From the NCBI RefSeq assembly GCF_016746085.1, contig NZ_JAERTZ010000018.1:310001-374000 (forward strand): a stretch of DNA of 64,000 nt. The letters are read 5' to 3'. Under the pieces are notes generated by a model, which worked only from the letters and a program-made list of their open reading frames with translations, was not told where the DNA came from and searched no databases. Shown piece after piece: positions 1 through 11,200 of this stretch (position 1 is its first letter; the number at the start of each line of letters is the position of its first letter). This DNA is from Zobellella iuensis (GTDB lineage Bacteria; Pseudomonadota; Gammaproteobacteria; Enterobacterales; Aeromonadaceae). A program made the position numbers and the translations under genes.

Positions 1-1
1 C

Positions 2-706
2 GGGGTGCTGATCGCCAACTCCTTCAACAGCTCCCGCTTCGGCATCCGCTGGGACGGCTTTACCTGGGACTGGTATGTCCGCCTGGCCAACAACGCCGGC
101 CTGATGGAGGCGGCCCGTCATTCGGTGACCATCGCCCTGGTGTCGGCCACCTTCGCGGCGCTGATCGGCACCCTGGCGGCGGTGGCCCTGTACCGCTACC
201 GTTTCCGCGGCAAGGGCTTCGTGGGCGGCATGCTGTTTGTGGTGATGATGTCGCCGGACATCGTCATGGCCATCTCGCTGTTGGCCCTGTTCGTGGTGTT
301 GGGCATTTCACTCGGCTTCTGGTCGCTGCTGTTCGCCCATATCACCTTCTGTCTTCCCTTTGTGGTGATCACCGTCTATTCACGCCTCAAGGGGTTCGAC
401 CTGCGCATGCTGGAAGCCGCCAAGGATCTGGGTGCCAGTGAGTTAGTGACCTTCAGGAAAATTATTTTCCCGCTGGCCAGGCCCGCCATCGCCGCCGGTT
501 GGCTGCTGAGCTTCACCTTGTCCCTGGACGATGTGATCGTCAGCTCCTTCGTGACCGGACCGGCCTACGAGATCCTGCCGCTGAAAATCTATTCCATGGT
601 CAAGGTGGGCGTGTCCCCCGAGGTCAACGCCCTGGCCACCATCATGCTGGCGGTATCGCTGGTGCTGGTGGTGACGTCTCAACTTTTGTTAAGGGATAAA
701 CGCTGA
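2..706 (+). CDS. potC: Spermidine/putrescine ABC transporter permease PotC (5' end outside window)
   Basis: Inner-membrane permease of the PotABCD polyamine importer. The visible part opens in the family segment NSFNSSRFGI, which in E. coli PotC follows the first membrane helix, so roughly 25 residues lie upstream of the window. Several hydrophobic helices are visible. The cytoplasmic EAA loop (EAAKDLGAS, visible residues 137-145), which docks the PotA ATPase, is intact. The C-terminal half, including SFTLSLDDVIVSSFVTGP and KVGVSPEVNALATI, is almost identical to E. coli PotC. The stop lies one base before potD, so the two are co-transcribed. The frame is open to the window edge, so this is a partial gene rather than a truncated one. 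Confidence 0.93.
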   Translation, partial: GVLIANSFNSSRFGIRWDGFTWDWYVRLANNAGLMEAARHSVTIALVSATFAALIGTLAAVALYRYRFRGKGFVGGMLFVVMMSPDIVMAISLLALFVVLGISLGFWSLLFAHITFCLPFVVITVYSRLKGFDLRMLEAAKDLGASELVTFRKIIFPLARPAIAAGWLLSFTLSLDDVIVSSFVTGPAYEILPLKIYSMVKVGVSPEVNALATIMLAVSLVLVVTSQLLLRDKR

Positions 707-707
707 T

Positions 708-1757
708 ATGCAATCCTGGTTCCGTCCTCTGGCCATTGCCGTGGCCGCCAGCCTGCCCCTGGTGGCGCAGGCCAATAATCGCCTGTCCGTCTACGCTTGG
801 GCCGAATACCTGCCCGACGCCGTACTGGCCCAGTTCACCAAGGAAACCGGCGTCAAGGTGGACTACGCCACCTTCGATTCCAACGAGGCACTCTATGCCA
901 AGCTGAAGCTGCTGCAGACCAGCGGTGCCCGCGAAAGCTACGATCTGATCTTCCCCTCCAGCTACATGCTGAGCAAGATGGCGCGGGAAGGCATGCTGCA
1001 ACCGCTCGACAAGAGCAAGCTGCCCCACCTGGAGCAGTTGGAGCCGAGCCTGCTGGACCGGGAATTCGATCCGGGCAACCAGTACAGCGTGCCCTACGCC
1101 TTCGGCAGCACCGCCATCGCCCTCAACCGGGACGAGCTGGCCGACGCCGAGGTGAACTCCTGGGCCAGTCTGTGGGACAGCCGCTGGCAGGGCCAGCTGA
1201 TGCTGACCGACGACATCCGCGAGAACTTCCAGATGGCGCTGCTGACCTTGGGCCATTCCGCCAACAGCCAGGACGCGGGCGAGATCAAGGCCGCCTTTGA
1301 GAAGCTGCAGGCGCTGAAGGACAACGTGCTGCTGTACAACTCCGACAACCCGCGCATGCCCTACGTGACCGGTGAGGCCTCCATCGGCCTGATCTGGAGC
1401 GACCAGGCCTACAAGACCCAGCAGGACGGCATGAACCTGGAATACATCTATCCGGAAGAAGGCGCCATCTTCTGGGTGGACAGCGCCGCCATTCCGAGCA
1501 ACGCCAAGTCGGCGGACGCCGCCCACCAGTTCATCGATTTCCTGATGCGCCCCGAAATCGCGGCGAGCATCATCGAGGAGCTGGGCATAGCGGTGCCCAA
1601 CCAGGGCGCCAAGGCCCTGCTGCCCGCCGAGGTGGCCGAAAACCAGGTACTGTTCCCGAGTGGCGAAACCGTGGCCAAAGGCCACTTCCAGGACGATCTG
1701 GGCGACGAGGTGCTGGCCGTCTACGAAGAGCACTGGGTACGGCTGCGCGCCAACTAA
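708..1757 (+). CDS. potD: Spermidine/putrescine-binding periplasmic protein PotD
   Basis: Periplasmic receptor that hands polyamines to the PotBC permease. The 349-residue product has a typical signal peptide (about residues 1-22, ending LVAQA) followed by the mature start NNRLSVYAWAEYLPD. The pattern Y-x-W-x-EY-x-P then FTKETGVKVDYATFDSNE is characteristic of PotD/PotF type 2 binding proteins, and length matches E. coli PotD (348). It starts one base after the potC stop and is the last gene of the operon, since a strong terminator follows. PotF-like putrescine specificity cannot be excluded by eye, but the potC neighbour favours PotD. Confidence 0.93.
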   Translation: MQSWFRPLAIAVAASLPLVAQANNRLSVYAWAEYLPDAVLAQFTKETGVKVDYATFDSNEALYAKLKLLQTSGARESYDLIFPSSYMLSKMAREGMLQPLDKSKLPHLEQLEPSLLDREFDPGNQYSVPYAFGSTAIALNRDELADAEVNSWASLWDSRWQGQLMLTDDIRENFQMALLTLGHSANSQDAGEIKAAFEKLQALKDNVLLYNSDNPRMPYVTGEASIGLIWSDQAYKTQQDGMNLEYIYPEEGAIFWVDSAAIPSNAKSADAAHQFIDFLMRPEIAASIIEELGIAVPNQGAKALLPAEVAENQVLFPSGETVAKGHFQDDLGDEVLAVYEEHWVRLRAN

Positions 1758-1784
1758 GGAGCCGCCCCCTCCCCCATCAAGACC

Positions 1785-1809
1785 AAAGCCCGCATGATGC
1801 GGGCTTTTT
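1785..1809 (+). terminator. Rho-independent terminator of the pot operon
   Basis: A GC-rich hairpin (AGCCCGC / GCGGGCT, short loop) followed by a run of T lies 28 bases after the potD stop. It also sits just past the stop of the convergent cobB gene, with an A-rich left flank, so it may serve both directions. Confidence 0.85.
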
Positions 1810-1810
1810 G

Positions 1811-2521
1811 CTATTTTTTCCTGCCCGCCAGCAGCTCTTCCACATAGCGGCTGACCATCTGGGTGGCCGGGCCATAGCGGTGCTCGTCGAAATGGTTGTT
1901 GACCTGGCTCGGCTCCAGGTTGATCTCGATGGTATGGGCGTCGTGCATGGCCGCCTCGTGCACGAACCCCGCCGCCGGGTAGACGTTGCCCGAGGTGCCG
2001 ATGGCGATGAAGATACTGGCTTGGCTCAGGGCCTGGTAGATACGATCCAGCAGCAACGGCATTTCGCCGAACCAGACCACGTGCGGCCGCAGCGGTTCGG
2101 GGAACTGGCAGCAGTGGCACAAATCCGTGGTATGCAGCGGGCCTGTCCAGGCCACCGTCTGGTTGGAATGGGGGCAGCGGGCCTTGAGCAATTCCCCGTG
2201 CATGTGCAGCACCTTCCGGCTGCCGGCCCGCTCGTGCAGATCGTCGATATTCTGGGTCACCAGGGTCACCTGCTCCGGCCATTCGGCCTCCAGCCGGGCC
2301 AGGGCATGGTGGGCGGCGTTGGGCTCCACCGTCTGCAGCAGCGCCCGGCGGGCGTTGTAGAAGCCGTGCACCAGCTCGGGATCCCGCCGGTAACCTTCGG
2401 GGGTGGCCACGTCTTCGATACGATGCTCTTCCCACAGGCCGTCGCTGGCCCGGAAGGTTCTGATGCCCGACTCGGCCGAGATACCGGCCCCGGTGAGGAT
2501 AACGATATTACCTTTGCGCAC
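1811..2521 (-). CDS. cobB: NAD-dependent protein deacylase CobB (sirtuin)
   Basis: Class III sirtuin that removes acetyl or succinyl groups from lysines using NAD+. NAD-binding motif [14 protein letters not shown] is at residues 10-23, TQNIDDLH near 89-96, and the catalytic His is H108 in HMHGE. The Zn cysteines are represented by C116 and C135, C137, C138. Y55 and R58 in FYNARR correspond to the E. coli residues that bind succinyl-lysine, so desuccinylase activity is likely. At 236 aa it is the short bacterial form and lacks the longer N-terminus of the full-length E. coli isoform. It stands alone, convergent with potD, and its 3' end abuts the pot terminator. Confidence 0.94.
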   Translation of the reverse strand: MRKGNIVILTGAGISAESGIRTFRASDGLWEEHRIEDVATPEGYRRDPELVHGFYNARRALLQTVEPNAAHHALARLEAEWPEQVTLVTQNIDDLHERAGSRKVLHMHGELLKARCPHSNQTVAWTGPLHTTDLCHCCQFPEPLRPHVVWFGEMPLLLDRIYQALSQASIFIAIGTSGNVYPAAGFVHEAAMHDAHTIEINLEPSQVNNHFDEHRYGPATQMVSRYVEELLAGRKK

Positions 2522-2605
2522 GGAGGCACGCCTCTGCTGGATGAACTTGTATTCAGGCTAACAGCATAGCGGGTCGCAGGCCAATGCTGCCTTAGTCTAA
2601 CCAGC

Positions 2606-2631
2606 AAAAAGCCAGGCTTGCGGCCTGGCTT
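2606..2631 (-). terminator. Terminator of the thrS-ihfA operon
   Basis: Read leftward, a hairpin with arms GCCAGGC and GCCTGGC is followed by five T residues, 7 bases beyond the ihfA stop. It separates the operon from cobB. Confidence 0.8.
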
Positions 2632-2637
2632 GTGGTT

Positions 2638-2943
2638 TTACTCTGCGTCGTCGAGCAATGTTGTGTTTTCTACCCTGGCCTTGAGTTTCTGACCGGGGCG
2701 AAACGTCACTACCCGCCTGGCCGATATGGGAATATCCTCCCCGGTTTTGGGATTGCGCCCGGGGCGTTCACCCTTATTGCGTAATTCAAAATTGCCGAAC
2801 CCGGAAATTTTGACTTGTTCACCTTGCTCCAGTGCAGTACGAATCTCTTCGAAAAACGCTTCGACCATTTCCTTGGCATCACGTTTACTTATGCCAAGCT
2901 CGGTGAACAAATGTTCTGCTATGTCGGCCTTGGTTAACGCCAT
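2638..2943 (-). CDS. ihfA: Integration host factor subunit alpha
   Basis: Nucleoid protein that, with IhfB, bends DNA sharply at specific sites. The 101 aa DNABII fold is complete. The beta-arm tip RNPKTGE places Pro65, the residue that intercalates between base pairs, at the same number as in E. coli IHF-alpha. The N-terminal [25 protein letters not shown] is typical of the alpha rather than the beta subunit. It lies four bases after pheT, in the same order as E. coli pheST-ihfA, and is the last gene before the operon terminator. Confidence 0.96.
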   Translation of the reverse strand: MALTKADIAEHLFTELGISKRDAKEMVEAFFEEIRTALEQGEQVKISGFGNFELRNKGERPGRNPKTGEDIPISARRVVTFRPGQKLKARVENTTLLDDAE

Positions 2944-2947
2944 ACGC

Positions 2948-5335
2948 TTAATCCCTCAAGGAAGCATTAAACTCGTCGGAAAGGGCGGATACGATGCGCG
3001 CCACCGTATCGGCGATTTCCTTCTCTTCCAAAGTCCGTTGGGTATCCTGCAACACCAAGCTGAGCGCCAGGCTCTTCTTGCCGTCGGCAATACCTTGTCC
3101 TTGGTATACGTCAAACAAGTTTATGCCAACCACTTGATTTCCGCCAACTTTCCTAACTAAATCAAGGATATCCCCGGCGGCGACCGATTGCTCCACCACC
3201 AGGGCCAGATCCCGGCGGTTGGCGGGGAAGCGGGACACTTCGCCGGCCTCGGGCACCAGGCGTGCGGTCAGGGCGTCCAGCTCGATTTCAAACACATAAG
3301 CCTGGGATTTCAGCCCCAGCTTTTTCAGCAGGCTGGGATGCAGGGCACCGAGCAAACCCACCTGACGGCCAGCCCGCAACAGTGCGGCGGATTGCCCCGG
3401 ATGCAGCGCCTTGATATCGGTGCGGGCAAAGCCGAAGTTCAGCTCGTCGGCGGTCAGGGCCAGCAGGCTCTCCACGTCCCCCTTGAGGTCGAAAAAGTCC
3501 ACGCCTTTGTCGGCCATGTCCCAGTGCTCGTCCACCACCGGCCCCAGCAGCAGGCCGGACAGCACCGGGGTCTGGCGTACGCCGTTTTCGGCGGTTTCGT
3601 CGGGAATGAAGGTCAGGCCCTGCTCGAACAGCCGCAGCCGGGACTGCTGGCGGTTCTGGTTATAGACCGCCGCCTGGATCAAGCCCGGCCACAGGGACAC
3701 CCGCATGGCAGACATGTCGGCGGCGATGGGATTCGGCAACACCATGGCTTCGGCCGCGGGGAACAGCAGCCGCTGCTGTTCCGGATCCACGAAGCTGTAG
3801 GTGATGGCCTCCTGGTAGCCGAGATCCACCAGGGCATCCTTCAGCCGGTTCAGGGGCAGCGCCGCCTCCTGATGACGGGACATGCTCAGGCCGGCCACCG
3901 GCGCCACGTTCGGGATCTGGTTGTAACCGTAGATACGGGCCACTTCCTCCACCAGATCTTCCTCAATGCCGATATCAAAGCGATAGCTCGGCACCACCGC
4001 CTGCCAGCCCTCGTGGGTCGGAGTGACCGCCAGTCCCAGGCGGGTCAGCATATCGGTCACCTGGTCGGCGGGAATGTCGATACCGATCAAGCGGTTGAGC
4101 TTGTCGTGGCGCAGGGTGACGGTGGCCGCCACGGGCAGCTCGGCGTCCGACACCGCCTCCACCACGGGGCCGGCTTCGCCGCCGCAGATGTCCAGCAGCA
4201 GCGCGGTGGCCCGTTCCATCACCTTGTGTTGCAGCCGGTAGTCCACGCCGCGTTCGAAACGATGGGAAGAGTCGGTGTGCAGGCCATAGCTGCGGGCCCG
4301 GCCGGTAATCGCCAACGGGCTGAAGAAGGCGCACTCCAGCAGCACATCACGGGTATTTTCATTCACTCCGGTGGCCTCGCCGCCGAAGATGCCGGCCATG
4401 GCCACGGCTTTCGAGTGGTCGGCTATCACCAGGGTATCGCCGTTCAGGCTGACCTCGTTGCCGTCGAGCAGGGTCAGCGTTTCACCCTGATCGGCCTGAC
4501 GCACCACTATGCCGCCGTCGAGACGGGCCAGATCGAAGGCATGCATCGGCTGGCCCCACTCCAGCAAGACAAAGTTGGTGACGTCCACCACCGGATCTAT
4601 GCTGCGGATACCACTGCGGCGCAGCTTTTCCTGCATCCACAGGGGCGTTTCGGCCGTGACGTCGATGTTCTTCACCACCCGTCCCAGGTAGCGGGGGCAG
4701 GCGGCAGGGGCGTCCAGCCGGATGTCGACCTTGTCGTCGATAGTGGCCGGCACCATCGGGATCTCGGGCCAGTTGACGTCCTGCCGGTTCAGTACCCCGA
4801 CTTCCCGGGCCAGCCCGGCCATGCTCAGGCAGTCGGCCCGGTTGGGGGTCAGATCCACTTCGATGATGGCGTCGTCGAGGCGCAGGTAGTCGCGGAGCCC
4901 GGTACCGATGGGCGCATCGGCGGGCAGTTCGATAATACCGTCGGCGTCCACCTCGATACCCAGCTCACTATAGGAGCAGAGCATGCCGTGGGAAGGTTGG
5001 CCGCGCAGCTTGGCTTTCTTGATGGTGAAGTCGCCGGGCAATACGGCGCCGACCACGGCCACCGCCACCTTCAGGCCCTGGCGGCAGTTGGGCGCACCGC
5101 AGACGATGTCGAGCAGCTCGTCCGCGCCCACGTCGACCTTGGTGACCCTGAGCTTGTCCGCGTCCGGGTGCTGGCCGCATTCGACCACCTGGCCGACCAC
5201 TACCTGGCTGAAGGCAGCGGCCACCGGCGCTATGCCGTCCACTTCCAGACCGGCCATGGTGATCTGCTCGGCAAGAGCCTCGGCATCCAGACCGGTATTG
5301 ACCCATTCGTCCAGCCATGATTTTGAAAATTTCAT
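2948..5335 (-). CDS. pheT: Phenylalanine-tRNA ligase beta subunit
   Basis: Beta chain of the alpha2-beta2 phenylalanyl-tRNA synthetase. At 795 aa it equals the E. coli length. Domains in order: an EMAP/OB-like tRNA-binding domain (about 40-150), the B3/B4 editing domain that hydrolyses Tyr-tRNA(Phe) (about 210-400), B5, the catalytic-like core, and a C-terminal ferredoxin-fold anticodon-binding domain beginning near [14 protein letters not shown]. It starts 15 bases after pheS. No frameshift was seen. Confidence 0.96.
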   Translation of the reverse strand: MKFSKSWLDEWVNTGLDAEALAEQITMAGLEVDGIAPVAAAFSQVVVGQVVECGQHPDADKLRVTKVDVGADELLDIVCGAPNCRQGLKVAVAVVGAVLPGDFTIKKAKLRGQPSHGMLCSYSELGIEVDADGIIELPADAPIGTGLRDYLRLDDAIIEVDLTPNRADCLSMAGLAREVGVLNRQDVNWPEIPMVPATIDDKVDIRLDAPAACPRYLGRVVKNIDVTAETPLWMQEKLRRSGIRSIDPVVDVTNFVLLEWGQPMHAFDLARLDGGIVVRQADQGETLTLLDGNEVSLNGDTLVIADHSKAVAMAGIFGGEATGVNENTRDVLLECAFFSPLAITGRARSYGLHTDSSHRFERGVDYRLQHKVMERATALLLDICGGEAGPVVEAVSDAELPVAATVTLRHDKLNRLIGIDIPADQVTDMLTRLGLAVTPTHEGWQAVVPSYRFDIGIEEDLVEEVARIYGYNQIPNVAPVAGLSMSRHQEAALPLNRLKDALVDLGYQEAITYSFVDPEQQRLLFPAAEAMVLPNPIAADMSAMRVSLWPGLIQAAVYNQNRQQSRLRLFEQGLTFIPDETAENGVRQTPVLSGLLLGPVVDEHWDMADKGVDFFDLKGDVESLLALTADELNFGFARTDIKALHPGQSAALLRAGRQVGLLGALHPSLLKKLGLKSQAYVFEIELDALTARLVPEAGEVSRFPANRRDLALVVEQSVAAGDILDLVRKVGGNQVVGINLFDVYQGQGIADGKKSLALSLVLQDTQRTLEEKEIADTVARIVSALSDEFNASLRD

Positions 5336-5350
5336 TATTGCTCCTGCCGC

Positions 5351-6473
<1,123 letters not shown>

Positions 6474-6490
6474 TTAATCGTCTGAACGAC

Positions 6491-6847
6491 TTAAACCAGG
6501 GCTTCTTTGGCTTTGGTAACCAAAGCGGTGAAGGTGGTCTTGTCGTGCACGGCGATGTCAGCCAGGATCTTGCGATCGATTTCAACGGAGGCTTTTTTCA
6601 GGCCATCGATGAAGCGGCTGTAGGACAGACCGTTCTGACGGGCCGCCGCATTGATACGGGCGATCCACAGCTGACGGAACTGACGTTTTTTCTGACGGCG
6701 GTCACGATAGGCATATTGACCGGCCTTGGTTACGGCCTGGACGGCAACGCGATAGACGCGCGAACGGGCACCGTAGTAACCTTTGGCCTGCTTCAGTACT
6801 TTCTTGTGACGAGCGCGGGCAGTAACACCACGTTTAACTCTTGGCAT
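6491..6847 (-). CDS. rplT: 50S ribosomal protein L20
   Basis: Early assembly protein of the large subunit, and translational repressor of rpmI-rplT in E. coli. The 118 aa sequence starting [35 protein letters not shown] is unmistakable L20, with a very basic N-terminal extension that threads into 23S rRNA. It follows rpmI by 14 bases with an AGGAG ribosome-binding site. Confidence 0.98.
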   Translation of the reverse strand: MPRVKRGVTARARHKKVLKQAKGYYGARSRVYRVAVQAVTKAGQYAYRDRRQKKRQFRQLWIARINAAARQNGLSYSRFIDGLKKASVEIDRKILADIAVHDKTTFTALVTKAKEALV

Positions 6848-6861
6848 TGTTCACTCTCCTC

Positions 6862-7059
6862 TTAAGCGGTCGGCAGCATGGATTTGATCTGAGCGACGTC
6901 AGACGCGGCCACCAGACACTTACCACGCAGCTGACGCTTACGCTTGGTGCTTTTCTTGGTGAGGATGTGACGCAGGTGGGATTGCTTGCGCTTGAAGCCA
7001 CCGGAGCCGGTTTTCTTGAAGCGCTTGGCAGCGCCCTTGTTCGATTTCATTTTCGGCAT
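6862..7059 (-). CDS. rpmI: 50S ribosomal protein L35
   Basis: Small basic large-subunit protein, 65 aa, with the family core [37 protein letters not shown]. It sits between infC and rplT as in E. coli. The 75-base infC-rpmI spacer is where the L20-binding regulatory RNA lies in E. coli. I did not identify that pseudoknot here. Confidence 0.97.
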   Translation of the reverse strand: MPKMKSNKGAAKRFKKTGSGGFKRKQSHLRHILTKKSTKRKRQLRGKCLVAASDVAQIKSMLPTA

Positions 7060-7134
7060 AAAAACTCCGCATTGTTAATAACAACAAACAGCAAGGCGAG
7101 CCGGGCAAGTCATTGCCCGACTACTTGCAGGGCC

Positions 7135-7677
7135 TTACTGTTTTTTCTTCGGGGCAAGCACCATGACGGCTTGACGACCTTCCAGCTTGGGGAAGGCCTC
7201 GACCACGGCCAATTCGTCCAGATCCGCTTTGATGCGGTTGAGCAAATCGAAACCGAGCTCCTGGTGCGCCATTTCACGACCGCGGAACCGCAGCGTAACC
7301 TTGGCTTTGTTGCCCTCTTCCAAAAAGCGAATCAGGTTGCGTAGTTTTACCTGATAGTCGCCCTCATCGGTACCGGGCCGGAATTTGATTTCCTTGACCT
7401 GGATTTGTTTCTGCTTCTTCTTTTGTTCCTTGGTAGCCTTGCTCTTCTCGTAGAGGAACTTGCCGTAATCCATGATACGGCAAACGGGCGGCTCCGCATT
7501 GGGACTGATTTCCACCAGGTCTACACCTGCGCCGGCGGCGGCTTCGAGTGCCTCGGTAATGGACACAATGCCTAATGCTTCGCCTTCCAGGCCGACCAGA
7601 CGGACTTCTTTCAGTCGGATTTCTTCATTCAGTCGATTGCGAGGAGCTGGTTTGCCCCCTTTTTTAGCGCCTTTTAT
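7135..7677 (-). CDS. infC: Translation initiation factor IF-3, apparently starting at an AUA codon
   Basis: Binds the 30S subunit, blocks premature 50S joining and rejects non-AUG starts. No ATG, GTG or TTG gives a full-length product. The first conventional start, the GTG at 7566, would remove about 37 N-terminal residues. Reading upstream, homology to E. coli IF-3 continues ([20 protein letters not shown]) up to an ATA codon at 7675-7677, and an in-frame TAG lies two codons further out (7681-7683). Starting at ATA gives 180 aa, the E. coli length. A GGAGG ribosome-binding site lies 7 bases upstream, inside thrS. The ATA overlaps the thrS stop TAA by two bases. E. coli infC uses AUU at this position for feedback by IF-3 itself, so AUA probably plays the same role. 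Confidence 0.93.
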   Translation of the reverse strand: MKGAKKGGKPAPRNRLNEEIRLKEVRLVGLEGEALGIVSITEALEAAAGAGVDLVEISPNAEPPVCRIMDYGKFLYEKSKATKEQKKKQKQIQVKEIKFRPGTDEGDYQVKLRNLIRFLEEGNKAKVTLRFRGREMAHQELGFDLLNRIKADLDELAVVEAFPKLEGRQAVMVLAPKKKQ

Positions 7678-9608
7678 AACCTATCCTCCACTGTTTTCTT
7701 ACCGCGAGTACGGATCTCCTGCTGAATCAGCTGAGTCAGCGCTTCTACGTCGAAGGTACCGAGATCCTGTCCTTTCCGGGTACGAACCGCTACTTGGCCG
7801 GCTTCGACTTCTTTATCGCCGCAAACCAGCATGAAAGGTACCCGCTTCAGAGTATGCTCGCGGATTTTAAAGCCTATCTTCTCATTTCTCAAGTCCGCTT
7901 TGGCCCGAATGCCAACATTATTCAAACTGTTAGCCAGATTGCGGGCGTAGTCGGCCTGATTGTCGGTAATATTGAGCACCACCACCTGGGTGGGAGCCAG
8001 CCAGGTCGGAAACAGGCCGGCGTATTCTTCGATCAGGATGCCGATGAACCGCTCGATGGAGCCCAGGATGGCGCGGTGGATCATCACCGGCACGTGGCGG
8101 TCGTTGTCTTCACCCACGTAGCTGGCCCCCAGGCGGCCCGGCAGCGCGAAGTCGAGCTGCACTGTGCCGCACTGCCAGGCCCGGTTCAGGCAGTCGTGCA
8201 GGGTGAATTCGATCTTGGGACCGTAGAAGGCCCCCTCCCCCGGCTGCAGTTCATAGGCGATGTCATTGGCCTTGAGCGCTTCTTCCAGGGCCAGTTCCGC
8301 CTTGTCCCAGATCTCGTCGCTGCCGATGCGCTTTTCCGGCCGGGTCGACAACTTGACCGCGATATTGGTGAAGCCGAAAGTGCCGTAAGTGTCATATACC
8401 ATCTGGATGCAGGCGGAGACTTCTGCCTGTATTTGCTCTTCGGTACAGAAAATGTGGGCATCGTCCTGGGTAAAGCCGCGTACCCGCATCAGGCCGTGCA
8501 GGGCACCGCTCGGCTCGTTGCGATGGCAGCAGCCGAATTCCGCCATGCGCAGCGGCAGATCCCGGTAGGACTTGAGCCCCTGGTTGAAGATCTGCACATG
8601 GCCCGGGCAGTTCATCGGCTTGATGGCATACTCGCGGTTTTCGGAACTGGTGGTGAACATGTTCTCGGCGTACTTGTCCCAGTGGCCGGATTTCTCCCAC
8701 AGTACCCTGTCCATCATGAAGGGACCCTTGACCTCTTCATACTGGTACTCGCGCAGCTTGTCGCGCACGAAATGTTCCAGTTCGCGGAAGACGGTCCAGC
8801 CGTCGTGGTGCCAGAACACCATGCCCGGCGCTTCTTCCTGCATGTGGTAGAGGTCGAGCTGCTTGCCTATCTTGCGATGGTCGCGCTTGGCGGCTTCCTC
8901 CAGCTGGGTCAGGTAGCCTTTGAGCGCTTTCTTGTCGGCCCAGGCGGTACCGTAGATGCGCTGCAGCATCTTGTTCTTGGAATCGCCCCGCCAGTAGGCG
9001 CCGGACACCTTCTGCAGCTTGAAATGCTGGCAGAAGCGCATGTTGGGCACGTGCGGGCCCCGGCACATGTCGACGTACTCTTCGTGGTGATAGAGGCCCG
9101 GCTTGTCGTGCTGGCTGACGTTCTGATCCAGGATTTCAATCTTGTAGGATTCATGCCGCCGGGCGAAGGTGTCCCGCGCCTCCTGCCAGCTGACCTTCTT
9201 CTTGATCACCGGGTACTCGGTCTTGGCCAGCTCCAGCATGCGGGCTTCCAGCTTCTCGATGTCTTCTTCGGTCAGGGTATGATCCAGATCCACATCGTAA
9301 TAGAAGCCGTTGTCGATCACCGGACCTATGGCCATCCTGGTTTGCGGCCACAGCTGCTTGATGGCATGGCCCAGCAGGTGGGCACAGGAGTGGCGGATGA
9401 TGTCCAGGCCATCCTGATCCTTGGCGGTGATGATGGCCAGCTCGGCATCCTGGGATATCGGGTCGCAGGCATCCACCAGTTCACCGTTGACCCGGCCGGC
9501 GATGCAGGCCTTGGCCAGGCCGGCCCCGATATCCTGGGCCACATCCAGTACGGAAACGGCATGTTCAAAATGGCGTTGGCTGCCATCGGGAAGCGTAATT
9601 GTCGGCAT
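7674..9608 (-). CDS. thrS: Threonine-tRNA ligase
   Basis: Charges tRNA(Thr) and edits Ser-tRNA(Thr). Length 644 aa compared with 642 in E. coli. Order: TGS domain (residues 1-62), editing domain with HxxxH at H73/H77 ([10 protein letters not shown]) and a later CRGPH motif, class II core with NCPGH providing zinc-site Cys, and a C-terminal anticodon-binding domain (from about 540). First gene of the leftward translation operon; its stop overlaps the infC start. E. coli thrS represses its own translation through a tRNA-like leader. The 194-base upstream gap contains CTACCAAA twice (9634 and 9763) but no operator I could define. Confidence 0.96.
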   Translation of the reverse strand: MPTITLPDGSQRHFEHAVSVLDVAQDIGAGLAKACIAGRVNGELVDACDPISQDAELAIITAKDQDGLDIIRHSCAHLLGHAIKQLWPQTRMAIGPVIDNGFYYDVDLDHTLTEEDIEKLEARMLELAKTEYPVIKKKVSWQEARDTFARRHESYKIEILDQNVSQHDKPGLYHHEEYVDMCRGPHVPNMRFCQHFKLQKVSGAYWRGDSKNKMLQRIYGTAWADKKALKGYLTQLEEAAKRDHRKIGKQLDLYHMQEEAPGMVFWHHDGWTVFRELEHFVRDKLREYQYEEVKGPFMMDRVLWEKSGHWDKYAENMFTTSSENREYAIKPMNCPGHVQIFNQGLKSYRDLPLRMAEFGCCHRNEPSGALHGLMRVRGFTQDDAHIFCTEEQIQAEVSACIQMVYDTYGTFGFTNIAVKLSTRPEKRIGSDEIWDKAELALEEALKANDIAYELQPGEGAFYGPKIEFTLHDCLNRAWQCGTVQLDFALPGRLGASYVGEDNDRHVPVMIHRAILGSIERFIGILIEEYAGLFPTWLAPTQVVVLNITDNQADYARNLANSLNNVGIRAKADLRNEKIGFKIREHTLKRVPFMLVCGDKEVEAGQVAVRTRKGQDLGTFDVEALTQLIQQEIRTRGKKTVEDRL

Positions 9609-9802
9609 GAAGCGTCCTTAACAGTGGTGCACCCTACCAAAGTGCACATGTAGTGTATGAAAAGTGAAAAAATTCATGACTGCCCCGACCATCTGGCTTT
9701 ACCTTGCCAGTCTGGCGCGCCTTATGGTGCTACCCGGCGGCACAGGTCAGGGAGAGCAGACTCTACCAAACTTGAACACTTCCCGCCATGGCTGGCCAAG
9801 GA

Positions 9803-10243
9803 TTATAGGCACTGCCGTTCGGCCCTGTGCTTCAGCTGGATAAAGCGGCTGTGGGGAATATAGAGCAGATCGGCAATCTGGCGGATCACCGCTTCCTCCA
9901 GGGGATCCAGCACCCCGTCGGTAAAAGCGATCAGCCAGAGGGCATGGAGGATGTTTTCCCGTTGCCCTGCCGGCAGGGTCTTGAGGCGGGAGGTGAATTC
10001 GTAGAGCGAGGCCGACTCCTGCTGCTGTACCCTGCCCTGCTCCAGCCAGTCGTGCACCTCGCCCTGGGTCTGGCCGAACAAGCGGGCCAGCAGCTGTTCC
10101 ATCCGCAGCTGCTCCGCTGCACTGTCCGAGCCGTCGGCCAGCATGACTTCGGTCAGCAAGGCCGCCACCGCCACCTCTTGGCTCAGCTCGATCGGCTCCG
10201 CGGGTCTAGTACTTTCAAACCATTTTTTCAGCTTATCTATCAT
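9803..10243 (-). CDS. TerB-family (tellurite-resistance-like) protein
   Basis: 146 aa all-helical acidic protein of the TerB/DjlA-N superfamily. The core pattern is visible: VAALLTEVMLADGSDSAAEQLRMEQLLARLFG, then WLIAFTDGVLDPLEEAVIRQIADLLYI, in which two acidic ADG/TDG loops resemble metal-binding loops. The start was chosen at MIDKLKKWF because GGAGA precedes it by four bases; the longer frame to 10288 lacks similarity. It is a lone gene upstream of and divergent from the kinase at 10329. No other ter genes are nearby, so a role in tellurite resistance is not implied. Confidence 0.75.
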   Translation of the reverse strand: MIDKLKKWFESTRPAEPIELSQEVAVAALLTEVMLADGSDSAAEQLRMEQLLARLFGQTQGEVHDWLEQGRVQQQESASLYEFTSRLKTLPAGQRENILHALWLIAFTDGVLDPLEEAVIRQIADLLYIPHSRFIQLKHRAERQCL

Positions 10244-10328
10244 GGGGTCTCCAATTTTGATCCCGATGCGGTTTGCTCGCTTGCGCATGGCCTATACTGT
10301 TGACAAACCAAGCCTAAGCGGAGGCATT

Positions 10329-11192
10329 ATGTGGCCAGTGATCGCCAATCAGATCTCGGAAGCAACCGGCAGCGACTTCACCATCCTCGACAAAAAGCCG
10401 CTGTCCGGGGGTGATATCAACCAGGCATTCCGGATTTCCGACGGTCATAAAAGCTACTTCGTTAAGTTAAATGACCGTGCCCGGGTGGATATGTTCCGCT
10501 GCGAATGGAACAGCCTGGACCATCTGCTCCGTACCCAGACCCTGGTGATCCCCAAACCCATCTGCTGTGGTACCACCGTCGGCAGCAGTTTCCTGGTACT
10601 GGAATATTTGCCTCTCGGCGAGTCGGACGAGCAGGACTGGCACATGCTCGGCCGTCAGCTGGCCCACCTGCATCGTAGCCACAGCCAGCCCATGTACGGC
10701 TGGGATGAAGACAATTTTCTCGGCACCAGCGTACAACCCAATGCCTGGCATAAAAAGTGGTCCACCTTCTTTGCCGAACAACGGGTCGGCTGGCAACTGA
10801 AACTGCTGGAAGAAAAAGGCATCCGTTTCGGCGATATCGAGGAAATCGTCGGCGCTATCAAACTGCGACTGGCCAACCATCATCCCAGCGCCTCCCTGTT
10901 GCACGGCGATCTCTGGCGTGGCAATCTTGCGTTTACCGAGCACATGGGGGTGCTGTTTGACCCTGCCAGTTATTTCGGTGATCGGGAAACGGATATCGCC
11001 ATGACCGAGCTGTTCGGACAGTTTCCCCTGGTCTTTTACCAGGGCTACCATGCCGTCTGGCCGCTGGATGAAGGCTATACCGAACGGCGGGAGCTCTATA
11101 ACCTGTATCACCTGCTCAATCATGTGAATCATTTTGGCGAGCCTTATTTTGCTCAGACCAAGACCAGTCTATATCGGGTTATTGCCAGTTAG
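10329..11192 (+). CDS. Fructosamine kinase family protein (YniA-like)
   Basis: APH/ChoK-fold small-molecule kinase of the fructosamine-3-kinase family, which in some bacteria phosphorylates protein-bound or free ketosamines as a deglycation step. Start ATG at 10329 gives 287 aa. Visible motifs: PLSGGDINQAFRI nucleotide loop near residues 23-35, KLND, the catalytic LLHGDLWRGNLAF segment near residue 195, and metal-binding FDPASYFGDRETDIAM. These are the family signatures. It is followed after 8 bases by a pteridine reductase gene, forming a likely operon. The physiological substrate is unknown. Confidence 0.85.
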   Translation: MWPVIANQISEATGSDFTILDKKPLSGGDINQAFRISDGHKSYFVKLNDRARVDMFRCEWNSLDHLLRTQTLVIPKPICCGTTVGSSFLVLEYLPLGESDEQDWHMLGRQLAHLHRSHSQPMYGWDEDNFLGTSVQPNAWHKKWSTFFAEQRVGWQLKLLEEKGIRFGDIEEIVGAIKLRLANHHPSASLLHGDLWRGNLAFTEHMGVLFDPASYFGDRETDIAMTELFGQFPLVFYQGYHAVWPLDEGYTERRELYNLYHLLNHVNHFGEPYFAQTKTSLYRVIAS

Positions 11193-11200
11193 GAGATGCT

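Noticed and set aside
1808..2569. Long plus-strand frames over cobB, pheT, thrS and fadD
   Set aside because: Products are rich in Gly, His, Gln and Arg without any recognisable motif, as expected for antisense frames in high-GC coding DNA.
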